A DNA stretch of 64,000 nucleotides from Rhodobacterales bacterium (GTDB taxonomy: Bacteria > Pseudomonadota > Alphaproteobacteria > Rhodobacterales > Rhodobacteraceae): positions 62,001 through 126,000 of the forward strand of contig JAPLPE010000035.1 in NCBI GenBank assembly GCA_026400355.1. Reading direction: 5' to 3'. The translations under genes and the position numbers were made by a program. Positions 33,070 through 41,208 of this stretch are shown piece by piece. The first letter of the stretch is position 1. Every line of letters starts with the position of its first letter. The notes under the pieces were generated by a model. The model did not search any database. It was given only the letters and a program-made list of their open reading frames with translations, and was not told the origin of the DNA.

Positions 33070-33930
33070 TCAGCCCTTCGGATGATATAGCGGGGCCACG
33101 CCGAACAGATATTCCGCAGGCTCTCCCCCCATGTTGAACGCCCGGTACCGCGTGCCTTCGGGGATATAGAACCCGTCCTGCGGATGCAGTTCGAACCAGA
33201 CAGGCGACGCCTCAGGATCGTCGATCAGGATGTTGACCCGGCCTGCCAGCACATACATCCCCAGCGCCCCACCATGTACCTTGGTCTCGCTCTTGCCCCC
33301 CGGCGTGATCCTGACCCGCCCCGCTGTCAGCTGATCCGTCGACGCCGTGATCCCCGTCAGCACGCGCGGATCGCTCTGGTCCAGCGCCCACAGCGTATCC
33401 GCTTCGCGCAGCACCCGGATCTTGGCCGTCTCCGTGGCCTCTGCCTGCCCCGCAGGCCAGTTCCCTATGAACTCCCTCCGTTCATAGCGGCTTGTCGCCA
33501 CATAGGGCCGCGTCGCTGCATACTTGCCCGACGACCCCGTCGAAGGCGGCGGCGCGAAATACTCAAGCACCCGCAACTCCTCGGCCCCCCAGGCAAAGGC
33601 GTGGTGCCATGTATCCTTCTGGAAAAACGCCGATTCACCCTTGTGAACCAGATGCGTCTCCCCCGTCTCGGGATTGCAGATGACCATCGTCCCCATCAGG
33701 ACAGTCAGCACCTCATCGGCTGCAAACACCGTCCGGAAACTCTCCGAATGCCGGAATCCGTCGCCTGGCGGTACACCAAAGACAAGTTGATGGATCTTGT
33801 CTGACGACACATAGATCCAGTCATCCACCAGCCCCGCCGCCGCATCGCCCCAGACATGCCGCGTCACACGCGAATAGGGGATCGGCGCGGGTCCGTCGAA
33901 CACCGGCCGGGGCGAGGATTTGTAGGCCAT
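33070..33930 (-). CDS. Cupin-domain protein (bicupin), function unknown
   Basis: The 286-residue protein appears to have two cupin barrels: an N-terminal half with ESFRTVFAADEVLTVLMGTMVICNPETGETHLVHKGESAFFQKDTWHHAFAWG and a C-terminal half with ETKVHGGALGMYVLAGRVNILIDD..FELHPQDGFYIPEGTRYRAFN. His residues fit metal sites. ATG 33930 lies 4 bases after the preceding stop. It could be a sugar isomerase, mutarotase or hydrolase; I cannot tell which. Confidence 0.75.
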   Translation of the reverse strand: MAYKSSPRPVFDGPAPIPYSRVTRHVWGDAAAGLVDDWIYVSSDKIHQLVFGVPPGDGFRHSESFRTVFAADEVLTVLMGTMVICNPETGETHLVHKGESAFFQKDTWHHAFAWGAEELRVLEYFAPPPSTGSSGKYAATRPYVATSRYERREFIGNWPAGQAEATETAKIRVLREADTLWALDQSDPRVLTGITASTDQLTAGRVRITPGGKSETKVHGGALGMYVLAGRVNILIDDPEASPVWFELHPQDGFYIPEGTRYRAFNMGGEPAEYLFGVAPLYHPKG

Positions 33931-33934
33931 CAGG

Positions 33935-35029
33935 TCACTCCGGCGCGTGGTCAAGATGCGGCGCGACCCGGTCCGCCGCCGAATCAAACCGTGGCGGCGT
34001 AAAGGTGCTGACGATGGGCAATGCCTGCCCCGTCCGCCCGCTCTCCATGGATTTCACCATCACCTCAAGCACATGATACGCGTGTTCAGGCGAATTGACC
34101 GGCTTCCGCCCCTCCTGCACCGCCTGAATGATGTCGCGCACCCCGTCGGTCCAGTTCCACTTGGCCCGCGATGTGTGGTCCTGCCAGAAACCGTCCTTGT
34201 TCCGCCAAAGCTTGTAGCCCCGGGGATCCCAGTCATCAGACAGCATGTTGATCGTGCCCTCGGTCCCGTAAACCTCAATGCCCGGCACGTCGTACTGCTG
34301 AATGGTAAACCCGGTCGTGACGACCGCGAAACACTGGTTTCCAAAATCCATAAGCAACTGAAAGTTGTCATCTGTCTGAACTTGCATCTTCTGATTGTTA
34401 ACAATCCGTTCGGGAATCGCTATGCCCGTCATCGCCATCACGCGCTTGCACGGCCCCAGAAGCCCGGTCAGCGTAGTGACGTTGTAAACGCCCAGATCAT
34501 ACATCGGCCCGCCACCGGGCTCGTAAAAGAACGGGTCCCAGTCCGGCCCCGCCCAACCATAGAACCCCCGCGCTGTCAGCGGACGGCCGATGTCGCCCGC
34601 ATGGATATGCCGCCACATGTCCTGATAGGTCCGCGACAGTGTCACATGCGGCGCACAGACCAGATGCCCCTTGGATACCTTGGCCAAAGCCACCAGTTCT
34701 GCCGCCTCGGCCAGATCCATCGACATGGGCTTTTCGACCAGCACATGCTTGCCGGAGTTGAGCGCATCGCGTGTCAGCGGCCCGTGCGTCTGCATCCCCG
34801 TCAGGATCAGCACCACATCCACATCGGCTCGCCCCAGCACCTCGTGATAGTCCGTCGTGAACGCCGGGATCTCCCACTCCCGCGCCCGCTCGGCCAGACC
34901 GGGACGCACGTCGCAGGCAATCACGATCTCGCAGGAAGTCCCTTCGATGTTCAGACGCCGGACATGCGGCACATATTTCTCTGACACACTGCCCAGACCG
35001 ATCACGCCGACCCGCACCCTGTTCGCCAT
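33935..35029 (-). CDS. Gfo/Idh/MocA-family oxidoreductase
   Basis: GVIGLGSVSEKYVPHV (NAD(P) loop), VDVVLILTGMQTH, SGKHVLVEKPMSMDLAEA (EKP motif) and GGGPMYDLGVYNVTTLTGLLG (GG-x-x-D-x-G--N motif with the substrate-domain Asp and Asn) identify the family. It should oxidise a sugar or inositol-type hydroxyl with NAD(P). GGAGGACGC before ATG 35029 supports the start. It is the first gene of the minus-strand importer operon. Confidence 0.9.
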   Translation of the reverse strand: MANRVRVGVIGLGSVSEKYVPHVRRLNIEGTSCEIVIACDVRPGLAERAREWEIPAFTTDYHEVLGRADVDVVLILTGMQTHGPLTRDALNSGKHVLVEKPMSMDLAEAAELVALAKVSKGHLVCAPHVTLSRTYQDMWRHIHAGDIGRPLTARGFYGWAGPDWDPFFYEPGGGPMYDLGVYNVTTLTGLLGPCKRVMAMTGIAIPERIVNNQKMQVQTDDNFQLLMDFGNQCFAVVTTGFTIQQYDVPGIEVYGTEGTINMLSDDWDPRGYKLWRNKDGFWQDHTSRAKWNWTDGVRDIIQAVQEGRKPVNSPEHAYHVLEVMVKSMESGRTGQALPIVSTFTPPRFDSAADRVAPHLDHAPE

Positions 35030-35095
35030 TGCGTCCTCCTCACGCCGGGTCAAACCACCCCTCTTCACCCGATCCTGCGACCAAAATGCCAATCT

Positions 35096-35116
35096 GTGAA
35101 CCATGCCAATGGTCAC
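35096..35116. promoter_or_regulatory. Possible operator (GTGA-CCAT...ATGG-TCAC imperfect repeat)
   Basis: An imperfect inverted repeat (GTGAaCCAT / ATGGTCAC with one bulged base) lies ~70 bases upstream of the Gfo/Idh/MocA start, between it and the divergent DUF2585 gene. The candidate regulator is the LuxR-type protein nearby. Confidence 0.3.
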
Positions 35117-35151
35117 TGGACGGACTGATTGGCTTATGTTGAAGTGTTGAT

Positions 35152-35727
35152 ATGACGAACCGGGTCTGGCCCTTCGTGATCTCCTTCCTGATCGTGGCCG
35201 CTGCTGCGCTTTGGATGCTTTATGACGGGCGCGATCTGATCTGCCCCTGCGGCACGATCAAGCTTTGGCACGCTGACCCTGGATCGCCGGAATCCTCGCA
35301 GCACGTTGCCGACTGGTACACGCTGTCCCACGTCATCCATGGTTTTCTGTTCTACGCCTTCCTTTGGCTTGTCGCGCGGCGCCTGCCGCTCGCATGGCGC
35401 TTTGCCATAGCCACTGCGATCGAGGCAGCGTGGGAAGTATTTGAAAACTCCGAGATCATCATCGAACGTTACCGCGCGGTCACGATATCGGTTGATTACA
35501 ACGGCGATTCCATCCTGAACTCAGTCGCCGATATCGTGGCCATGTGGATCGGCTTCGCATTGGCACGGGTTCTTCCGGTCTGGGCCTCCGTCGCCCTCGT
35601 CATCGGGTTCGAGGTTTTGGCCGCCATCGTAATCCGCGACGGCCTGCTTCTGAACATCATCATGCTGGTCTACCCGATCGACCAGATCCTCGAATGGCAG
35701 GCCGGTTTGGCACAGGTTCAGCCATAA
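35152..35727 (+). CDS. UPF0314/DUF2585 membrane protein
   Basis: The 191-residue product has helices near residues 7-22, 60-80 and several in the second half, plus [39 protein letters not shown] and [33 protein letters not shown]. This is the alphaproteobacterial DUF2585 (UPF0314) family, of unknown function. Its 3' end overlaps the convergent CIA30-like gene by 10 bases. Confidence 0.92.
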   Translation: [191 protein letters not shown]

Positions 35728-36236
35728 AGCGCCAGTCTTGCCACTGAAAGATCCGCCCGGAACGCCCGCCCGATAGCAACGATCCCGATCCGCCGCAGCC
35801 GCCGCAGATCCAGCGGCGCCTCGGTCCGGTGCGCGGCAAAACCGGCAAAGGGCAAGGTGACCCGCTGCCACTCCGCCCCCGTCCGGAACCCGCAGCGATA
35901 GGATTGCCACGGCCGCACAATATCCGACGTCCGCAGATGCAGGTTGTATTCCTCCGGCGGCCCGCAAACCTCCATCACGATTCCCGCCCATCCGCTCGCA
36001 TCCACCGCACGGGCCCCGGGCGCAAGGTCCAGCGCCATCTGCACGAACCCGCCATTGTTCTCGGTCCGCACATCCCCCGTCATCCGGATCGCGTCCCGCC
36101 CCGCGATCACCTCGCGCCGCATCTGCCCGCGCGACACGCCGCCCATGACGCCATCCGTCACCACCTCCCACGCCGTCCCCAGCGGGGTCAACGGAAAGGG
36201 CCGGGACAGATCGTCGATGATATGCTCCATCCCCAT
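35718..36236 (-). CDS. CIA30-like (complex I intermediate-associated protein 30) domain protein
   Basis: The 172-residue protein has WEVVTDGVMGGVSRG-M, GFVQMALDL, GIVMEVCGPPEEYNLHLRTSDIVRPWQSYR and FAGFAAHR, the beta-sandwich of the CIA30 family. In mitochondria this family helps complex I assembly; bacterial copies often lack a known role and may bind carbohydrate. Start ATG overlaps the stop of the LuxR-type gene (TGATG). Confidence 0.85.
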   Translation of the reverse strand: MGMEHIIDDLSRPFPLTPLGTAWEVVTDGVMGGVSRGQMRREVIAGRDAIRMTGDVRTENNGGFVQMALDLAPGARAVDASGWAGIVMEVCGPPEEYNLHLRTSDIVRPWQSYRCGFRTGAEWQRVTLPFAGFAAHRTEAPLDLRRLRRIGIVAIGRAFRADLSVARLALYG

Positions 36237-37285
36237 CAGGTGGGGTCGGGCAGGAGCCCGGCAAGGCCCTGCTTCCGGATCGCGGCCATATATTCTCCGA
36301 ACAACTCCCGCTCGGTCGTGATGTCGAGCTTGCGGTAGATCGCCAGACGGTAGTTCTTCACGGTCCCCCGCGACAGCCCCAGCTTCCGTGCAATCTCGAT
36401 CACCGGATACCCCTGCAAGGTCAGCAGTACGACCTGCTGCTCCCGTTCGGTCAGCTGATCAGCCAGCACGGGCGGCAAGCCCACCGCCCCCTTGGGCGCG
36501 GGCTCCGGCGTCACCTCGTCACAGAACCCGCCCGGTGCCGGGCCGAAATCAGCGGGCAGCTGCGTCCGGCGCAACATCCTCTGCCCCGCGAGCCGTACCG
36601 CGCAAGGCCCCCGCGCCGCGACTATCGCCGCCGCCTCGGGCAGACCCGATTCGCCATCCCGGGCAATCGCCCCCCAGGCCTCGGTCGCAAACACCGTCAG
36701 CCCGTGCTGATCGACAAGCCGCAGCGGCCTTTCCTGCCCGATGGGCGATGATCCGTGGTCGATCCCAGCAGTCACAAAGATGCTCAGATGCCGCCGGTGC
36801 AGCGCCGCCAGCAGCGGAAACAGCCGCCGCACCCGCGCCAGTTCGCCCGCCGTGAACGACCCCCGCGCTCGATCAAGGATCAGAGTCGGTGACGCCTCGC
36901 CAATGGGTGGCAGGAATACCGCGATCTCGTCATGGATCGCCATCGCCGTCAGGAATTCCCGCGCATAACGGCTCCGCCCGATCCCCGCCTCCATCGCCCG
37001 CAGGCGGAACACCCCGGTCTCCCCGCCACCCTTCCAGTGGGTATAGAACGGGTCAAACGCATAGAAATGCTGATAATAGGCCAGCATCGCCGCCGTGGGC
37101 ACAACACGTGGCAGGATCAGGTCGGGCGGTGCCGACCGGGAATAGCGCACCAATGCGGCCAGATCATGCGGTGCCGCCGACCCCAGCATATCCAGCAGCC
37201 TGTCATAGAAATCGCCCGCCCCCAGCCGGTCAATTGCCCGCGCCGTCAGCCCGGCCAGTTCCGCCCCATCCTGTCGGTTCGCCAT
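36236..37285 (-). CDS. LuxR-type HTH transcriptional regulator
   Basis: The C-terminus has a LuxR/NarL helix-turn-helix (LTEREQQVVLLTLQGYPVIEIARKLGLSRGTVKNYRLAIYRKLDITTERELF). The N-terminal ~250 residues do not match an autoinducer-binding or receiver domain that I recognise (YYQHFYAFDPFYTHWK, FLPPIGEASPTLILDRARGSF, a GAF-like region). ATG 37285 is preceded by GGGGGAAGAG. It may control the neighbouring sugar importer operon. Confidence 0.82.
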   Translation of the reverse strand: MANRQDGAELAGLTARAIDRLGAGDFYDRLLDMLGSAAPHDLAALVRYSRSAPPDLILPRVVPTAAMLAYYQHFYAFDPFYTHWKGGGETGVFRLRAMEAGIGRSRYAREFLTAMAIHDEIAVFLPPIGEASPTLILDRARGSFTAGELARVRRLFPLLAALHRRHLSIFVTAGIDHGSSPIGQERPLRLVDQHGLTVFATEAWGAIARDGESGLPEAAAIVAARGPCAVRLAGQRMLRRTQLPADFGPAPGGFCDEVTPEPAPKGAVGLPPVLADQLTEREQQVVLLTLQGYPVIEIARKLGLSRGTVKNYRLAIYRKLDITTERELFGEYMAAIRKQGLAGLLPDPT

Positions 37286-37343
37286 CTCTTCCCCCCGCCC
37301 GGCATAGTGGCGCGGCAGACCGTGCCGCACAACGTGCCGATGG

Positions 37344-38144
37344 TCAGGGGCGCAAAAAGGTTGCGCTGAGATAGGCGCAACTCTCGCGGTGCGTAGCGGC
37401 CGGGTCTGCCGGCCGGGGTGTCCTGTCCGCATAGGCATGTTCCAGCACCAGAAGCGGCTCTGCCCCCTGCGCCCTCAGGGCCGCCGCAATGGCTGGCCAG
37501 TCCATGTCACCCGGCCCGACCGTCCCGGCCCAGACCCCGTCCTGCGATTGCCGGATGTGCAGCGCATCCACCCTGTCGCCATAAAGTGCGATCACGTCCA
37601 GCACCGCCATCATGCTTTGCCCGGCCCCGCGCCAGATCGTATCGGGGTCAAGGCAAAGGCGAATGAGGCCGGGGTCCGTCCGCGCCAGCATGGCGTGAAA
37701 CTCCCGCGCCGCATGGGCCATCTCTGGCTCCTCGGGATGATAGAGCAACGCCATCCCCTCAGCCCGCAACCGCGCCCCCATCCGCTCCAGCGCCTCCGCC
37801 TGCCTTGCCAGGCCCGCATCCGACTTGTCCGCCCCGGCAGGGTAGACTGCAACCATCCGTGTCCCGAACGCCGCAGCCCGCCGCGCCGTGGCAACCATCC
37901 GGTCGACGACACCCGTATCCCCATCATGCAGCGGCCCGCTGACAAAGATCGACGGAATCGCCAGCCCTGCGGCCCGCGCCAGTTCACCCACACGTTCTGC
38001 ATCCTCGGGCCCGATCAGGAACGGCTCCCACCCGGTCAGCCCGGCCGCCACGGCCCGCTCCATGGCCCAGCCCGTTCCTTCCGGCCAGCCCGGCCCAAGT
38101 TCGCGTGCCAGTTGCGACCAGCCGTAATCCTGCGTGACAATCAT
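37344..38144 (-). CDS. Sugar phosphate isomerase/epimerase-like TIM barrel
   Basis: 266 residues with the AP_endonuc_2 pattern: GLTGWEPFLIG, ALLYHPEEPEMAHAAREFHAMLARTD, LIRLCLDPDTIWRGAGQ, VDALHIRQSQDGVWAGTVGPGDMDWPAI and PLLVLEHAY (metal-binding Glu/His/Glu). The reaction is unknown. It lies upstream of the LuxR-type gene in the same direction (58 bases). Confidence 0.8.
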   Translation of the reverse strand: MIVTQDYGWSQLARELGPGWPEGTGWAMERAVAAGLTGWEPFLIGPEDAERVGELARAAGLAIPSIFVSGPLHDGDTGVVDRMVATARRAAAFGTRMVAVYPAGADKSDAGLARQAEALERMGARLRAEGMALLYHPEEPEMAHAAREFHAMLARTDPGLIRLCLDPDTIWRGAGQSMMAVLDVIALYGDRVDALHIRQSQDGVWAGTVGPGDMDWPAIAAALRAQGAEPLLVLEHAYADRTPRPADPAATHRESCAYLSATFLRP

Positions 38145-38341
38145 GGCGCACCCCCGCGTCAGAATGGCTCACGCTGGACGAACGTCACAACATGCCCTTG
38201 GTCACCCGCCGCTGCGCATGGGCAGAATGCGGCATCTCAGTAACTCAAGAACAAGGTAACTGGCCTCGGACCCCTCGTTACTCTGTTCTCCAGTTACGCA
38301 TCTTCTGAACAACGGCCCCTGTAGGCGCGCCGGTAGCAGGA

Positions 38342-39100
38342 TCAGGCCAGATCCATCATCGCCGTGAACCGCTCGTGCCGCACGTCGACCATCACCTCGT
38401 CCATCTGCCGCGCGGCATTTGAACAAAGCCAGGCCATTACACTCGCGGCGACATTCGGGTTCACCAGCTTTTCCTGCGGGATCTGGCTGATCGGGTTCAG
38501 CCCGGCCGCCCGGATTTCACCTTGCATCATGGTGTCGGTCGGCGGGATGCCGATAAAGGCCGTCTGGATGCCATAGGGCGCAAGTTCCAGCGCCATCATC
38601 TGGCTCAGCATCCGCACCCCGGCCTTGGAACAACAGTAGCCCGTCCACCCCTCCATTGGCGTCGTCGCAGCCCCGGTACCCGCATTCACGATCATCCCCT
38701 TTGACGCCTTGAGCAAAGGCAGACTGGCCACCGTCATCCGGTGTACCCCGATCACGTTCACCTCGAACGCAGGCCGCAGGCTGTCGGATGTCAGATGCTC
38801 CAGATGCCCGATGGGCGCGATGATACCTGCATTGTTGACCAACACATCCAGCCGCCCGCCAAAGGCATTCACCTGCGCGACCGCCGCGTTAACCGAAGAT
38901 TGATCCGTCACGTCCAAAGGAAAGGTCACAGCCCCCGCCAGCGCGCCCATGTCCGCCGCGCCATAGAACCCGGCAAACACCGTCGCCCCATGCGCCACCA
39001 GCGTGCGCACCAAAGCCGCCCCGATCCCGCGCCCTGCGCCGGTGACAAGGACAGTCCGTCCATCAAGGTCGGGAACGGGGATCGGGGCGAGGTTGAACAT
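38342..39100 (-). CDS. Short-chain dehydrogenase/reductase
   Basis: VLVTGAGRGIG, PLDVTD, LVNNAGI and YCCSKAG (Tyr-x3-Lys) mark a classical SDR. The residue 13 before the Tyr is Thr (VNAGTGAATT) where most SDRs have Ser, so the triad may be altered. ATG 39100 (MFNLAPIPVPDL) is followed by the fold; longer frames are not supported. It diverges from the enolase gene with a shared operator, so it belongs to the regulon. Confidence 0.87.
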   Translation of the reverse strand: MFNLAPIPVPDLDGRTVLVTGAGRGIGAALVRTLVAHGATVFAGFYGAADMGALAGAVTFPLDVTDQSSVNAAVAQVNAFGGRLDVLVNNAGIIAPIGHLEHLTSDSLRPAFEVNVIGVHRMTVASLPLLKASKGMIVNAGTGAATTPMEGWTGYCCSKAGVRMLSQMMALELAPYGIQTAFIGIPPTDTMMQGEIRAAGLNPISQIPQEKLVNPNVAASVMAWLCSNAARQMDEVMVDVRHERFTAMMDLA

Positions 39101-39131
39101 TTGTCTTGACCTTTCGGTTTGCAGCGTTGTT

Positions 39132-39148
39132 AATTGGTCTGACCAATT
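39132..39148. promoter_or_regulatory. GntR/FadR-type operator AATTGGTC-T-GACCAATT
   Basis: A perfect 17-bp odd-centred palindrome (8-base arms) lies in the 113-bp gap between the divergent SDR and enolase genes. The TGGTnnnACCA core is the classical FCD/FadR GntR operator. The regulator is very probably the GntR protein encoded at 46859 in the same regulon. Confidence 0.8.
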
Positions 39149-39213
39149 TTCTTTGTGGTAAGGCGCGGAAGGAACCCTGTCAAAAGGTTTCACGCACCCG
39201 GGGGGAAGAGACA

Positions 39214-40341
39214 ATGACCAGAATCGCGCGGATCGAACCGATCCCGATTGCCTATCCTGACCCCAATGACTTCAACACGATCCGCCGGACCGTTCTGGTC
39301 AGGGTCGAAACGACCGATGGCGTGGTGGGCTGGGGCGAATGCATCGCCATGTGGCCCGAGGCCTGCAAGGCCGTGGCGACGGTCATTTCCGAAGGTTTCC
39401 TGCCGCTGCTGAAGGACAAGCTGGCCGACGACATCGATGGCAACTGGACCCAGATGCGCCGCCACGTCTTCTGGTACGGCGAAGGCGGCATCGCCTCCCT
39501 GGCCATCTCTGGCATCGACATGGCGCTTTGGGATATCCGGGGCAAAGTCACGGGCAAGCCGCTCTATCAGCTTTTCGGCGGGCTGGCGCAGGATCGTCTC
39601 CTCGCCAATGCCTCTGCCCATGTGAACAAGAATGGCGAGGCCGCCTGCGTGGCCGAGGTCGTGGGCTTCTTCGAGGCCGGGTTCCGCTCCTGCAAGCTCG
39701 GGTTCGCAAAGAAGGGCAAATCGAACATCGGCGGCGACCCCGACACGGACGTCCATTTCATCAAGTCGCTGCGCGAGGCGCTGGGCGACCAGGCCGAAAT
39801 CCTTGTCGATATCGGCAACGGCGTGCGCTGGGATGTGGATACCTCGATCTCGGTCGGCAAACGGATGCAGGACTATCGTATCGGCTGGTACGAGGAACCA
39901 CTCTACCCGACCGATGACGCGGGCTATATGAAGATGCGGGCAGAGACGACGCTGACGCTCGCCAGCGGAGAGCGCGAGTTCACCGAGGCGGGCTACCGCC
40001 GCCAGATGGAATTCATCAAGGCCATCGACGTCTTTGGCGTCGATCCCGCCCGCGTTGAAGGCATCACCGGCTTCCGCAAGGTCGACGCACTCTGCACCCT
40101 GCATGGGAAAAAGATCAACGCTCATGCCTGGTCCACCGGGATCACGACGGCGGCGTCGCTCCATTGTTCGCTCGCCTCGCCCAATGCGCTCATCTTCGAA
40201 TACAAGCCTTTCCCCGTCGTCGTGCAGGACGTGATCGTCGCTGACAAACTCTGGCACAGGGACGGCTGGGCCTATCCGATCGAAGGGCCGGGTCTGGGGA
40301 TTGAGGTCATCGAGGCCGAAGTGCGGAGGATCGCGGCATGA
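39214..40341 (+). CDS. Mandelate racemase/muconate lactonizing-type dehydratase (enolase superfamily)
   Basis: The 375-residue protein has Lys161 (SCKLGF), Asp199 (VDIGNG), Glu227 (YEEPL), Glu253 (SGERE) and His304 (NAHAWSTGI): metal ligands and bases of the MR subgroup. The usual second Lys of the K-x-K motif is Gly163. It probably dehydrates a sugar acid to the 2-keto-3-deoxy acid. GGGGGGAAGAG precedes ATG 39214. It heads the rhamnose-type importer operon. It is only distantly similar to the two rhamnonate dehydratases at 3348 and 5515. Confidence 0.86.
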   Translation: MTRIARIEPIPIAYPDPNDFNTIRRTVLVRVETTDGVVGWGECIAMWPEACKAVATVISEGFLPLLKDKLADDIDGNWTQMRRHVFWYGEGGIASLAISGIDMALWDIRGKVTGKPLYQLFGGLAQDRLLANASAHVNKNGEAACVAEVVGFFEAGFRSCKLGFAKKGKSNIGGDPDTDVHFIKSLREALGDQAEILVDIGNGVRWDVDTSISVGKRMQDYRIGWYEEPLYPTDDAGYMKMRAETTLTLASGEREFTEAGYRRQMEFIKAIDVFGVDPARVEGITGFRKVDALCTLHGKKINAHAWSTGITTAASLHCSLASPNALIFEYKPFPVVVQDVIVADKLWHRDGWAYPIEGPGLGIEVIEAEVRRIAA

Positions 40342-41114
40342 CCACCCGGGGCGGCATCACGCAGCTGACCGAGGACGGGATCCGCAAGGGCGGATTCTCC
40401 ACCCCTTGGGACGCACCGATGATCCCGCCTTTTCCCTTCCGTTTCCGCAATGCCGAGATCCTGACCCTCTACTGGCGCACCGACCCCGCCGCGATGGCCT
40501 TCCTGCTTCCGCCGCCGATGGAACCCGTGGGCGACGTGGCCTGCGTCCATATCTACAAGATGAACGACACCGACTGGCTCGGCCCGTATTCCGAAGCCAA
40601 CGTCATGTTCGGCGCCCGCCTGAGCGGCCGCACCGGGGCTTATTCGCCCTACCTCGTCTTATCCTCGGACGTCGGCGTCACCCATGGCCGCGAAATCCAC
40701 GGCCAGCCCAAGAAACTGGGCGAACCCAAGATCGAATTCCGCGGTGATCTGATCGTTGGGACCGTCACCCGCAACGGAATCGACGTGCTGACCGGCACCA
40801 CGCCCTACAAGCAGCACCCCTGCGATCCCGCGGCGATGAAGCCCTATTTCGACTTTGCCACCAACCTGAACCTTAAGGCGGTGGACCATATCGATGGCAA
40901 ACCCGCGATCCGGCAACTGACCTCGCGCCGCCTGTCGGATTTCGTGGTCCACGAATGCTGGCGCGGCCCCGGGACGGTGGAACTGCGGGCCAATGCGCAA
41001 CTGCCGGTATTCCGCCTTCCCGTGATCGAACCGCTCGAGGCCTTTTTCTGGCGGGCAGATTTCACGCTGGTGCCGGGCGAGATCATTCACGACTACCTTG
41101 GGGGTACAGCATGA
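40338..41114 (+). CDS. Acetoacetate decarboxylase-fold enzyme
   Basis: The 258-residue protein carries GAYSPYLVLSSDVGVTHGREIHGQPKKLGEPKIE, where Lys125/Lys126 match the Lys115/116 Schiff-base pair of acetoacetate decarboxylase. Other conserved parts are VHIYKMNDTDWLGPYSEANV and PVFRLPVIEPLEAFFWRADFTLVPGEIIHDY. Family members include decarboxylases and aldolase-dehydratases acting on keto acids. In this setting it probably processes the keto acid made by the upstream enolase. Start ATG overlaps the preceding stop (ATGA). Confidence 0.85.
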   Translation: MTTRGGITQLTEDGIRKGGFSTPWDAPMIPPFPFRFRNAEILTLYWRTDPAAMAFLLPPPMEPVGDVACVHIYKMNDTDWLGPYSEANVMFGARLSGRTGAYSPYLVLSSDVGVTHGREIHGQPKKLGEPKIEFRGDLIVGTVTRNGIDVLTGTTPYKQHPCDPAAMKPYFDFATNLNLKAVDHIDGKPAIRQLTSRRLSDFVVHECWRGPGTVELRANAQLPVFRLPVIEPLEAFFWRADFTLVPGEIIHDYLGGTA

Positions 41115-41127
41115 AACTGCTGTTGCA

Positions 41128-41200
41128 GGGGGGCTCTGCCCCCCGCCTGCGGCGCCCCCCGAGGTATTTGGCCGACAGAGAAACCCAAGAACAGAAGAGG
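41128..41200. repeat. Intergenic repeat with hairpin and CCCCCCGAGGTATTTG
   Basis: Hairpin GGGGGGC-TCT-GCCCCCC (41128-41144), then CCTGCGGCG, C6, GAGGTATTTG and AAGAACAGAAG. It matches the argD-argF gap element at 22434-22488 in its core. It separates the decarboxylase-fold and dehydrogenase genes. Confidence 0.5.
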
Positions 41201-41208
41201 GCAGGGGC

